Shown: positions 1 through 8,268 of the stretch, in pieces
Numbering within the stretch: position 1 is the stretch's first letter
How the letters are laid out: each line of letters starts with the position of its first letter
NCBI GenBank assembly: GCA_964398215.1
Contig: CAYNNP010000142.1
Coordinates: 1-17,211 of the forward strand
Direction: 5' to 3'
From: CAYNNP01 sp964398215
Lineage (GTDB): Bacteria > Planctomycetota > Planctomycetia > Pirellulales > Pirellulaceae
Length of the DNA stretch: 17,211 nucleotides
Made by a program: the position numbers and the translations under genes
The notes under the pieces: generated by a model
Database searches by the model: none
The model's input: the letters and a program-made list of their open reading frames with translations, nothing else
Told to the model about the DNA's origin: nothing

Positions 1-5
1 TGTGT

Positions 6-1001
6 TCAATCGCGATCGTCCGCTAGGAACGCATTCGAGATTGTCTTGAATGAAATTCTATCATTGCCGGATCCGTGTACCCAGACGAGACCTTCGCGAT
101 TCGTTTCGTCGTTGATAACGCTCTTGCCTTCAGCGAGTTCCAGAATCTCGTCGATCGAATTGGGCACTGAGCGACGCTGAATGAACGGAACTTGTTCAAG
201 CTCTAGCGATTCGCACAGTTCGGCCACTGTGTCTTTTTCCAGGTATGAAAAGTCATCCAAGTCAAAGATATTGAACACGAACAATCGATGCTTCTTCAGC
301 TTGTACTTGTTGCCTTGAATGCCTGGGCCAACCAATTCCGCTTGTACAGCAATGCGGCGTCCCAGCGAAGCCAACTTGGTATCCAACGCTTGTGAACGCG
401 CCATCCGCCAAAGCAAATTTGTATCACTGGGCGCGTATTGCCAGTTGCGACCGCAAACTCCAAACTCTTGGTCAAAGAAAGCAGTGAACGATGTTCCATC
501 CATCTTTTCGCTGACGAAGAACTCTTTGCCGTGAAACGACTCGTAATCGCTGGCCAAGTTCTGAATCCGCTCTTCGTCCGTCTTTGTAATCGATGATGGA
601 AACGGGCCAACGACGTCGCCCGCCAGTTGGACTGGAACAGGAGCTTCGTATTTTACAATGCCCAGTTGATCGCTTACGTCGTCGCCAAGTTCAGGGCTTT
701 GCTCAAGGATCGATGTTGAAAGCAACAGCCCCTGCGAAATTTGGCCGCGCAGCCTAACTGTGCGCAAACGGAAACCTTCCCGTTCATCCATCCTTTTGAA
801 CGATGATGATCGCAGAAATTCAAATTCATCTCTGATAGGCAGAAACGAATCGATCTCGCAGTAAACGACTCGATCGCCAACAGCAAACTCGCCCTTTTTG
901 ATCACGCACTTCCAGCCATCCACGACCGCCAGTTCAATTCGGTCTGCACCTTGGATAGGAGTGATCTGTGAAATGGTACGGACGGTTGCCAGTTTTCGCA
1001 T
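6..1001 (-). CDS. ATP-dependent RNA ligase, Rnl5 / DraRnl (DRB0094) family
   Basis: A 331-residue protein predicted to seal nicked RNA through a lysyl-AMP intermediate. Visible nucleotidyltransferase motifs are motif I EKMDGTS with catalytic Lys at about 166, a QAELVGPGIQGN segment near 220-231, FNIFD near 244-248, motif IV REGLVWV near 302-308 and motif V ISFK with Lys at about 319. The first 120 or so residues, starting RKLATVRTISQITPI, match the OB-like N-terminal module that marks the Deinococcus radiodurans RNA ligase clade, and total length fits that clade. The reading frame is open upstream to a GTG at 1124, but those 41 extra residues resemble nothing in the family and the ATG at 1001 puts the N-terminal module first, so I chose it. 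No clear Shine-Dalgarno precedes it. It lies 210 bp downstream of purQ on the same strand; no RNA-repair partner (RtcB, Pnkp, Hen1) is in the window. Its natural substrate is unknown. Confidence 0.88.
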   Translation of the reverse strand: MRKLATVRTISQITPIQGADRIELAVVDGWKCVIKKGEFAVGDRVVYCEIDSFLPIRDEFEFLRSSSFKRMDEREGFRLRTVRLRGQISQGLLLSTSILEQSPELGDDVSDQLGIVKYEAPVPVQLAGDVVGPFPSSITKTDEERIQNLASDYESFHGKEFFVSEKMDGTSFTAFFDQEFGVCGRNWQYAPSDTNLLWRMARSQALDTKLASLGRRIAVQAELVGPGIQGNKYKLKKHRLFVFNIFDLDDFSYLEKDTVAELCESLELEQVPFIQRRSVPNSIDEILELAEGKSVINDETNREGLVWVHGSGNDRISFKTISNAFLADDRD

Positions 1002-1211
1002 GAGACGAATTGCCCAAATAGGTGGTCGGTGAATGTTTGGCTTGCGGATAACGACAGGCCAGACCGGTACCGGGTTCGACCTGATCGCGTGCTTTTTTGC
1101 AAAAGACAGCCGAAAGACAATCACTAATTTGCTGGCGGACCGATCGCCTATTTGAGCTCAGAGAATCGGCAAAGTTCGTCTAACTTGGGAAACGAACTTA
1201 GTGGCATCGGC

Positions 1212-2012
1212 TTAGGAAAACCAATTGACGGCGTTTTGAAAGACGACCATTCCGTCACCAAACTCTGGTTGTTGCTCTCGACGAGTCCAGTAGGGGTGGT
1301 GCGTTGGATCGATATGGCGTTCCGGGTGTGGCATCAATCCAAACACGCGGCCACTTTCGTCACACACACCCGCCACGTTGGCGTCCGCACCATTGGGATT
1401 GATTGGGAACGGAAGCAATTCGTCTTGGACGCCACCGTCCTCGTTTTTGCAATAGCGAATCGCAAGTCGCCCTGCTGCACGCAGCGACTGCAGACAGGCT
1501 TCGTCGCGAGCGACAAACTTGCCTTCCGCGTGAGCCATCGGCAGATACATTTGCTTGACATCTTTCAAGAACACACATGGCGTTTTGTCGACTGCTAGGT
1601 GAACCCATCGGTCTTCAAAACGACCGTGGTTGTTCCATGTCAAAGTCGCTGGTGGAGATTCGTCTTGACTGATACCACTTGTCAATACTCCCAGTCGCAT
1701 CAGTACTTGCATGCCATTGCAAATCCCCAACACCAACCGATCACCATTGCCTTGTACGAACGCCTGAACCATGTCGGTCAAGTGTCGCTGTAGTCTGGTC
1801 GCCAGAATGCGTCCAGCAGCGATGTCGTCGCCATAACTAAATCCGCCAGGCACGCATAGGATTTGGTAACGATCGTGTAACGCTGGATTCTCAATCAGCC
1901 GATTGACATGGACGCGTTCAGCGACCGCACCGGCTTGTTGAAAGGCAAAAGCAGTTTCTTCGTCACAGTTTGTGCCGGGGGCACGTAAGATCAGTACGCG
2001 GGGAGACGCCAT
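1212..2012 (-). CDS. purQ: Phosphoribosylformylglycinamidine synthase subunit PurQ (glutamine amidotransferase)
   Basis: A 266-residue class I glutamine amidotransferase that supplies ammonia from glutamine for step four of de novo purine synthesis (FGAR to FGAM), in the cytoplasm, with PurL. It starts with the PurQ signature VLILRAPGTNCDEET (residues 6-20), then VPGGFSYGDDIAAGRI (54-69), the nucleophile elbow GICNGMQ with catalytic Cys98, and the triad closing MPHPER with His229 and Glu231. Length is closer to the slightly long PurQ forms than to the ~225-residue Bacillus type. The frame stays open to a TTG at 2024, but the ATG at 2012 begins directly before the conserved strand. No strong Shine-Dalgarno is seen. 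It is divergent from the sulfatase gene (158 bp between starts). purL and purS are not in the window, so this is not a compact pur operon. Confidence 0.95.
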   Translation of the reverse strand: MASPRVLILRAPGTNCDEETAFAFQQAGAVAERVHVNRLIENPALHDRYQILCVPGGFSYGDDIAAGRILATRLQRHLTDMVQAFVQGNGDRLVLGICNGMQVLMRLGVLTSGISQDESPPATLTWNNHGRFEDRWVHLAVDKTPCVFLKDVKQMYLPMAHAEGKFVARDEACLQSLRAAGRLAIRYCKNEDGGVQDELLPFPINPNGADANVAGVCDESGRVFGLMPHPERHIDPTHHPYWTRREQQPEFGDGMVVFQNAVNWFS

Positions 2013-2170
2013 CGTCAATTTCAATCAGGTTGCAGATTTTTACTTTCGGATCAGACCACTGACCGCAAGTCTAAGCGTCGCCGATTGAGTTGAGAACCGA
2101 CCCAATTTCAGATTGACGAGCGTGTATCATACGCTGGCTACCAAACGCTCGTATTTCATCGTGAATCCCC

Positions 2171-3727
2171 ATGACCACAAGAACCTCTGCTCTCTTCTTT
2201 GCGACGATATTGATCACCGCTGTGGGGTTCGGAGGCACGTGCAGCGGTAAACATCCCAACATTGTCTACATTCTGGCCGACGACTTGGGGTTTGGTGATG
2301 TGAGCTGTTACAACCCGGAATCCAGAATACAGACTTCGCATGTCGATCAACTTGCAAAGGAAGGCATGCGATTCACTGACGCACATACGCCGTCGTCGGT
2401 GTGTACGCCCACGCGATACGGAATTTTGACCGGGCGATATTGCTGGCGGACGAGGTTGAAGTACCGCGTTTTGGATGGTTTGGATCCACCGCTGATTGAA
2501 GCCGACCAGATGACCGTTCCGAAACTGCTTCAAAAACATGGTTACCACACAGCCTGCATCGGAAAATGGCACCTTGGAATGCAGTGGACCAATAACAATG
2601 GCAACCAAGTTCCCGCTGTTCCAATTGATCGCAAGAGTCGTCCGCGGACCGGTGCAGATGTGGACTACACGATTCCCATTTCGAGTGGACCAAACGCAGT
2701 GGGGTTCGATTACTACTTTGGAATTTCGGCGTCACTGAACATGTCGCCGTTTTGTTACATCCAAAACGACCGTCCGGTTCACTTGCCCACATTGCACCAA
2801 CCACGGATGTCGACGGAGTTCATTTCGGTTGACGAAGGTGTCCGTTCACCAGATTTTACGATCTACGGCGTCATGCCTAGGCTTGCTGGACAAGCGATCC
2901 GTTACATCGAGGATCGGGCGGCCTCCAAAACTGAGCAACCGTTTTTCTTGTATGCCCCGCTTACATCACCGCACTTGCCGCTGGTTCCCAATCAAGAATA
3001 CTTGGGCACCAGCAAGGCCGGACACTATGGCGATTTTGTGGTGGAAACGGACGCATTCTTGGGCGCGATCATGGAAACACTTGAACGCAACCATTTGACG
3101 AAAGACACGCTTGTTATTTTTACATCTGACAACGGCGGGCTGTATCACTATTGGAAACCACAAGAAACCGACGACGTGCAAAACTACCGACTTAACAAGC
3201 GAGCAAAATATGCTCAGCAGTTTGGCCATCAAGGAAATGCGCATCTTCGTGGAACCAAAGCCGATATCTGGGAGGGTGGACACCGAGTGCCTTTCGTTGT
3301 GCGATGGCCAGGGAAAACGCCGCCAGGAACAGTTAACCAATCGTTGATCGAATTGACGGACCTGTTGGCTACATGCGCCGCCATTGTTGGTGAACCTCTG
3401 CCCGCTGGTGCAGGTCCAGACAGTCGCAGTATGTTGCCAGCGATATTGAATGCGAATCCCGAAACGCCCACACGTGATTTTGCCGTGCATCATTCACTTT
3501 GGGGGAACTTTGCAATTCGCAAGGGTCGTTGGAAACTGATGCCGAAACGAGGCTCCGGTGGTTTCACGGCACCAAGGAATATTGACGCTAGTAAAGCGGG
3601 TGGGCCCAACGGCCAGCTCTATGACATCCACAATGATCCATCAGAAACCAGCAACGTTTGGCAAGAACATCCTGAGGTTGTCGCTGAACTTTCAGCTTTG
3701 CTCAAACGAATCCAAGTCACCAAGTAA
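2171..3727 (+). CDS. Secreted sulfatase (arylsulfatase A-like, formylglycine-dependent)
   Basis: A 518-residue type I sulfatase expected to hydrolyse sulfate esters outside the cytoplasm. Residues 1-25 form a Sec signal peptide (TTRTSALFFATILITAVGF, then a GGTCSG stretch that is not a good lipobox). Active-site features in order: metal-binding DD at 37-38; the sulfatase signature C-T-P-T-R at 78-82, whose Cys78 would be converted to formylglycine; GKWHLG with Lys132 and His134; SPHLPL with His268; TSDNG with metal ligands Asp320/Asn321; and GTKADIWEGG with Lys363. All key residues are present. The C-terminal subdomain includes LYDIHNDPSETSNVW. Cys-type sulfatases need a maturase (FGE or anSME), not encoded here. 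Planctomycetes of this group carry many such genes, usually for algal sulfated polysaccharides; the substrate cannot be told from sequence. It is followed by a transporter 42 bp downstream, probably cotranscribed. Confidence 0.93.
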   Translation: MTTRTSALFFATILITAVGFGGTCSGKHPNIVYILADDLGFGDVSCYNPESRIQTSHVDQLAKEGMRFTDAHTPSSVCTPTRYGILTGRYCWRTRLKYRVLDGLDPPLIEADQMTVPKLLQKHGYHTACIGKWHLGMQWTNNNGNQVPAVPIDRKSRPRTGADVDYTIPISSGPNAVGFDYYFGISASLNMSPFCYIQNDRPVHLPTLHQPRMSTEFISVDEGVRSPDFTIYGVMPRLAGQAIRYIEDRAASKTEQPFFLYAPLTSPHLPLVPNQEYLGTSKAGHYGDFVVETDAFLGAIMETLERNHLTKDTLVIFTSDNGGLYHYWKPQETDDVQNYRLNKRAKYAQQFGHQGNAHLRGTKADIWEGGHRVPFVVRWPGKTPPGTVNQSLIELTDLLATCAAIVGEPLPAGAGPDSRSMLPAILNANPETPTRDFAVHHSLWGNFAIRKGRWKLMPKRGSGGFTAPRNIDASKAGGPNGQLYDIHNDPSETSNVWQEHPEVVAELSALLKRIQVTK

Positions 3728-3769
3728 AAATATGATGCCAGTGTTTTCAATCAACGCGGCCAGAATCAT

Positions 3770-4639
3770 TTGAGCTATCTATTTCTTCAAGCGTTGTTTG
3801 CATCGCTCTTTGGGCTGTTGATCAAATGGGTGGGGAATCGCAACAAAGATTTGCCACGCGAAGACATCTTCGTCGTGGGCGCCATCAGCTACATTGCTTC
3901 TTTGGCGTTCAGTATCCCATGGTTCATGCAGCAGGAAACGTCCGAGTTAATGATTGGTGCTGCATGGACCGGCGGCACAATGGGCGCGATCTATTTCGTC
4001 GGCTATCTGTTCGTGACTGCTTGTATTCGCTGGGTTGGCGTTACGGCAACAACGATCGTCAGTGTGCTTTCGCTGCTGATGCCGATCGTGTTCGCAGCGT
4101 TTTATTGGCGAGAGTCTCCCACCTCACTGCAGGTCGTTGGAATCACACTTGCTTTGGTCGCGTTGATGATGATCGGTGGAAAAAAAGGTGGCATGAAAGC
4201 GCAGCGGCCGTGGTTCACACCGATCGCATTGTTCGGGTTCTTTGTGATCTGTGGAAGCAGTCGGCTGATGCAAGACACATTCAAACGCGTTAGTGAAGCT
4301 GAATTCAAGCCAACGTTCTTACTTGCCACATTTGCGGTCGCGTCCATCCCATCGCTGTTTCTGCTGATACATTCCATGGGTATCAAACGGCGAAAGTTAT
4401 TGTTGACGGAGGTTTTGTTTGGGATCGGAATGGGAGCAGCGAATGTCTTGCAGTCGTTCTTTATCCTCAAGTGCTTGGATGGCCTGCCCGGCTTCATTGT
4501 GTTCCCTGTCACCAGCGCTGGCGCCGTCCTGATTACCACGGCAGTAGCAACTTGCGTTTTAGATGAACGCCTCAGTAAACGTACCTATGTCGGAGTAGGT
4601 ATCACGATCATCGCGCTGCTTTGTTTAAACTGGTCGTGA
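3770..4639 (+). CDS. EamA/DMT-superfamily membrane transporter
   Basis: A 289-residue integral membrane protein with about ten hydrophobic helices arranged as two EamA-like repeats (roughly residues 3-136 and 150-288), the layout of drug/metabolite transporters. A lysine/glycine-rich loop (GGKKGGMKAQRP, 136-147) separates the halves. The frame is the same as the sulfatase's and opens after that gene's TAA at 3725-3727; no ATG or GTG lies between, so TTG at 3770 is the first usable start, and the next in-frame ATG falls after the first helix. There is no obvious Shine-Dalgarno, so translation may depend on the upstream sulfatase. The gene ends 9 bp before the stop codon of the convergent large gene. 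Substrate unknown; the pairing with a sulfatase hints at export or uptake of a product, but that is inference. Confidence 0.82.
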   Translation: MSYLFLQALFASLFGLLIKWVGNRNKDLPREDIFVVGAISYIASLAFSIPWFMQQETSELMIGAAWTGGTMGAIYFVGYLFVTACIRWVGVTATTIVSVLSLLMPIVFAAFYWRESPTSLQVVGITLALVALMMIGGKKGGMKAQRPWFTPIALFGFFVICGSSRLMQDTFKRVSEAEFKPTFLLATFAVASIPSLFLLIHSMGIKRRKLLLTEVLFGIGMGAANVLQSFFILKCLDGLPGFIVFPVTSAGAVLITTAVATCVLDERLSKRTYVGVGITIIALLCLNWS

Positions 4640-4648
4640 GCCTGCGTT

Positions 4649-7600
4649 CTACTTTAAACGCCAAGTCACCGAACTTCGCAATCCGTCCTGTTCAAACTGC
4701 ATATTGACTTTCAACGATTCGACCCGATTCATCAATCCGAATGGCTGGTCAGGATCAAAAACAGGTTGTCGTTGCCTGTTTGAATGGCCATAGTTCTTGC
4801 TGGACAACTGATAGTCATTCCAGACCCAGCTGTCGCCGGCCAGTTGTCGCGGATAAAACCCGAACAGCTGGCGATGTTGGTCCGCAGCCTGTTTGACATC
4901 TTTTGCGCCGCACAACATAAAAGGGTACAAGCGGCTGATGCCAGACATCGTTGCCCGGCGGTTACCGTCACTGGCGGCAGCAAACAGCCCTGGCAATTGT
5001 TTCTGGCATGCACCCGGATTGGCACTGAGTACCGCGCCGTTTAGTTGCGCGGGCACGACTTGGACGACTCGATCACTACTGGACCAAGGAATGTTACGGA
5101 TGACCAAGTATTTGCCAACAACCTCAATCCCATAACGCAATTTTGCGACCCCAAACACATCCAGCGTCCAGACCCATTCGTTGCGATTACCTACCTGACA
5201 AAAATACGATGTGCCAAACTCGTTCGAATCGCTTTGCAGATCGGTGCTGGCTGCTTCCCGCAAATAACGCAATGTTCGCTCGGGATTCTTCGTTTCTATC
5301 ATGATGCTGCATGGACGCGTCAGTATCGAGACTGCAATTGGCAGCATGAACGTTTCCCTGCCGTCATCAAGAAGTGTACCGCCGCCAAAAGCACCAAAAA
5401 TATCGCCACTACCCACGGCAATGATTGGATCGGCATCAAAAACCGCTAAGTGGAATCCTGGACCAAAGTCATCCATTATCCCCGAGTTTGCTCCCGTGTA
5501 CTGCTGAAAAAGATCGGAGAAATTGCTGACGAATTCCTCCCACGCTTCATCTCTAAAATTCATACTCAACTGGACCACTGGCTCTGGCTGAACAACTGGG
5601 ATATCCAAACGGACCTTGTCGTCTTGATGCGATAGAACGTTTCTCAAATTGTTGTAAATTGAATTGTCGATCAATGGCAGGATGAAGGTAGAAAGCTCCA
5701 GTTGATCGGCTTGGGAATCGTTCAAGCGAATTGCGATCGGATCAAAGAAGCGACGCCAGTACCGCGAGTAGTTTTCCATGTAGAACTTGTAGGCCTCTGA
5801 TTCTTCCTTTGAAATTCGGTCCAGCGAAACACTCTCAAGCGATCGCATGTGTGCCAACGAACCGTAGGTCTCACTGCGCACAACGCCACTCGGTTCTATC
5901 TTGATACCGTCGCGATTCCAATCTGCTGGAAAGTACTGGTTGCTGTCAGGCGAATGCAGGTCGATTTGGTCGTGCCCGTCCAATTTCGCAAGCATGGCTC
6001 TACCCGTAAATGCTTCCATCTGGGCTTTCGCAAGCACACGGCGACGTTGGTTGATTTTGACACGCGGACTGACCAAGCGGCGGACAAACGGATCCGACAT
6101 GTAGGCGAACAGTCGCGTTTTGTCGGTTATGGGAAGCTGAGTCAGCATGTATCTGAATTCGGTGCTTTGTCCCAAACTGTTTGTGCCGTCTTGTTTGTAT
6201 AGCTCAATCGCCTTTTCAAGCTCCGACTCTCGGGTGCTGACCAGCAGCAAATCGCCGCGCAGTGATATGCATGCAGGGCTGCCTGTATCCGTTGGCAGCT
6301 TTAGGATCTCGCCATCAGTGAGTTTCAGCCCTAGCAAGCCCAGCATACGAGCAAGTAATTTCGGTTGGCTGACGCGCGCAACGACTGTCACGTCAGTTCC
6401 GTCAATCACAAACAAATCTGGGGTAAAGACAGCCATTTCGCTAATCAAACCTGACTTCAGCACCGTGTTGAGCCATTCGCGCGAAAGTCCCAGTCGCGCG
6501 AGGTAACGCGCTTCGATGTTGTAGTTCAGGCGATTGCCAGAGATCGATGTGCCCAGGCTTGCGATAAATGGTGCTCCCGCATCCATCAACGCAGGCAGCT
6601 TTTCGGGTTTGCCGACGTACAAAAAGAACCGATCGTGTGGAACGTAGTTCGCAATTTCGAGCTTGCCGCCCTCAGCATCACCCAGCATTTCGTCAAAGGG
6701 ATGCGATTTAACTTCGACGCCTTTTAGCGAATCGATATCGATCGTTCGTTCATTGGATTCTTTGTTCGTCCCCAAAGCTTGCAGTTGCAGTGTTTCTTCG
6801 ACTGCCGCGCGACCACCAAGGATCGAAAACACCGACAGGTTTCTTTGCTGATTTTGGTTTTCCGGTGAAATCGACTGCCATACGTTCAAGACACCGCCGT
6901 TGGACCCCATCAAATATGGATCCCATGAGGATCGTCTTGCATCACTCAAAAGTTTCTCAAGTTCATTGGGTGGTGCATCCTTCGCTTTGTCAGTCTGCCA
7001 GTTGAATTCAATCGTTTCTCCCAGCACATCGTTGCGAACTTGAAAAACACTGTTGTTGTCAATTTGCTTGTTTGCGACGGCGAAAAATTGGTAGGTGACG
7101 TTGGCCTGAGGCTTGATAGCTTGCCGCTGCGATTGCTTCAGTAGCGGTCGGATCTCTGCTTTTTGAGATCGAACCATCAGCTTGTCAATGGAAACCCGTT
7201 CGCACCGACCATCGGTGTACAGTACCCAGTGTCGCCCATCATCGATTGTTGGACGGAGCTCAAATGCAAGCGGTACACGATCCTTTTTGGCAACCAATCG
7301 TCGCGTCTGACGGGGCGTTGCGTTCAATTTCGTTGGCTGAAAAGTGAAAGAAACATTTGGGATCAAATGGATGAATGGGCCATTCCGTTTATCTTCATCC
7401 AGCATGTTGCTCAAACTATCTCTTCTCCAATACAGTTGGTCCCAGTCTTCGGCTAAGTGGTCCCAATTTCCAAAGTCTTTGAAGTCCGCGAAAGAAGCTG
7501 GGCCACGTTGGTCATGTTTTAACGCGTATTCGCGCGCCCCTTCGTACCCTGACTGAAGAATCCAGCGGCTGTTTTGGATATGGTTTTTTTCCATCGCCGC

Positions 7601-7885
7601 AAACATCCGTTTCCCGACTTTGCGAAGCCGCGTATCCTCCGTAGGTACCAAGTAGAACTCTTGAATCCCTCTTTCAGTGCTTGGTGCAATCGGACGCCAC
7701 TGGCCGTCAACCGGTAAGTCCACAGTGCCAAAATGAACATGCAAAGCTCCCTTACCCAGCGGCCCATGTGAAACGTCTTTGAGATTCCAGTCCGCTCGTG
7801 CTGTTGACCACAGCAAAGTCGCCATCACACTTAGCGTGAACATGTAGCGTTGCGCTACACAAACCGATGGAATACTACAACGCAT
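4649..7885 (-). CDS. Large secreted protein of unknown function (DUF3352-like middle region)
   Basis: A 1078-residue protein with no family I can name with certainty. The frame is open to a TTG at 8020, but the ATG at 7885 starts a good signal peptide (basic start, hydrophobic MFTLSVMATLLWS, AXA-type cleavage ARA near residue 31) and has a GGGGA ribosome-binding site six bases upstream. After that the protein is soluble, rich in charged residues, with no transmembrane helix or visible catalytic motif. Residues about 410-655 resemble DUF3352-type extracytoplasmic proteins: a phrase like YVPHDRFFLYVG, then ISLRGDLLLVSTRESELEKA, then TNSLGQSTEFRYMLTQLP and RLFAYMSDPFV. This is a resemblance by eye only. 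A later stretch (about 740-900) has a similar strand/helix rhythm and may be a second copy. It stands alone between the convergent transporter and the blaI-blaR1 unit. Likely periplasmic or outer-surface. Confidence 0.8.
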   Translation of the reverse strand: MRCSIPSVCVAQRYMFTLSVMATLLWSTARADWNLKDVSHGPLGKGALHVHFGTVDLPVDGQWRPIAPSTERGIQEFYLVPTEDTRLRKVGKRMFAAMEKNHIQNSRWILQSGYEGAREYALKHDQRGPASFADFKDFGNWDHLAEDWDQLYWRRDSLSNMLDEDKRNGPFIHLIPNVSFTFQPTKLNATPRQTRRLVAKKDRVPLAFELRPTIDDGRHWVLYTDGRCERVSIDKLMVRSQKAEIRPLLKQSQRQAIKPQANVTYQFFAVANKQIDNNSVFQVRNDVLGETIEFNWQTDKAKDAPPNELEKLLSDARRSSWDPYLMGSNGGVLNVWQSISPENQNQQRNLSVFSILGGRAAVEETLQLQALGTNKESNERTIDIDSLKGVEVKSHPFDEMLGDAEGGKLEIANYVPHDRFFLYVGKPEKLPALMDAGAPFIASLGTSISGNRLNYNIEARYLARLGLSREWLNTVLKSGLISEMAVFTPDLFVIDGTDVTVVARVSQPKLLARMLGLLGLKLTDGEILKLPTDTGSPACISLRGDLLLVSTRESELEKAIELYKQDGTNSLGQSTEFRYMLTQLPITDKTRLFAYMSDPFVRRLVSPRVKINQRRRVLAKAQMEAFTGRAMLAKLDGHDQIDLHSPDSNQYFPADWNRDGIKIEPSGVVRSETYGSLAHMRSLESVSLDRISKEESEAYKFYMENYSRYWRRFFDPIAIRLNDSQADQLELSTFILPLIDNSIYNNLRNVLSHQDDKVRLDIPVVQPEPVVQLSMNFRDEAWEEFVSNFSDLFQQYTGANSGIMDDFGPGFHLAVFDADPIIAVGSGDIFGAFGGGTLLDDGRETFMLPIAVSILTRPCSIMIETKNPERTLRYLREAASTDLQSDSNEFGTSYFCQVGNRNEWVWTLDVFGVAKLRYGIEVVGKYLVIRNIPWSSSDRVVQVVPAQLNGAVLSANPGACQKQLPGLFAAASDGNRRATMSGISRLYPFMLCGAKDVKQAADQHRQLFGFYPRQLAGDSWVWNDYQLSSKNYGHSNRQRQPVFDPDQPFGLMNRVESLKVNMQFEQDGLRSSVTWRLK

Positions 7886-8268
7886 TTCGAATCCCCGGGA
7901 AATGTTGAAAAAAACCTTGCTATGTACTCTCAGAGCCCGTCCGCCCACAATCAATGCGCGCATCTGAACGTGCGCTCTTTTATGTCCCATTCTGTGGGAA
8001 CATGCCCCGCTCAGAATCAATTTTGCAATTGCGACGGTCCGCGATAGCTTCGTGGCACTGGCAGTCGTCGTTGATCAACAAGGGGTAGCTGGACAGCGCT
8101 ACTTTATGAACAGAATACGGGGATTCGCCGACTCATCAGCCGCAGAGCGTTAACTCCCGGTTCGTGCGGCAATAACCGGGTGCTAACGCACGGCGGCTGA
8201 TAAAAGTGACGTTGTCCAGGTAGGCAGCACTCGATCTGAAATGGCAATACGTTTAATTGCAAAAACCC
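7886..8268. other. Intergenic region between blaR1-like gene and large secreted-protein gene
   Basis: A 383-bp gap between two minus-strand genes with no convincing gene. It contains the 67-bp palindrome at 8135-8201, a shorter inverted repeat at 7982-8003 (arms ATGTCCCA and TGGGAACAT, one bulged base) in the probable leader of the large secreted-protein gene, and a 5-bp inverted repeat GTAGC/GCTAC at 8085-8102. The promoter of the downstream gene should be here, but I could not pick out a convincing -35/-10 pair. Confidence 0.6.
8135..8201. repeat. 67-bp imperfect intergenic palindrome (REP-like)
   Basis: The outer arms ATCAGCCGC (8135-8143) and GCGGCTGAT (8193-8201) pair perfectly over 9 bp. 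Inside them GCGTTAAC (8147-8154) faces GCTAACGC (8182-8189) with one non-complementary position, and CCCGGTT (8156-8162) faces AACCGGG (8174-8180), leaving an 11-base loop. The nested order makes one long hairpin on either strand. There is no T-run after it in either direction, so it is not a canonical intrinsic terminator. From memory, elements with the same core (CAGCCGC, GCGTTAGC, CCCGGTT) recur between genes in Pirellulaceae genomes; that cannot be verified here, and only one copy lies in this window. It sits 67 bp downstream of the blaR1-like stop codon, where it could stabilise the mRNA end. Confidence 0.75.

Noticed and set aside
1152..1598. Plus-strand open frame of 148 codons
   Set aside because: It lies antisense over the 3' half of purQ, which has full family motifs; it has no recognisable product.
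2156..3493. Long minus-strand open frames (150, 143 and 175 codons) under the sulfatase gene
   Set aside because: They are antisense to a clear sulfatase with every active-site motif in place; composition is arginine- and serine-rich as expected for shadow frames.
4623..4659. GTTTAAA/TTTAAAC inverted repeat across the convergent stop codons, considered as a shared terminator
   Set aside because: Arms are only seven A/T-rich bases with a 23-base loop, too weak to claim.
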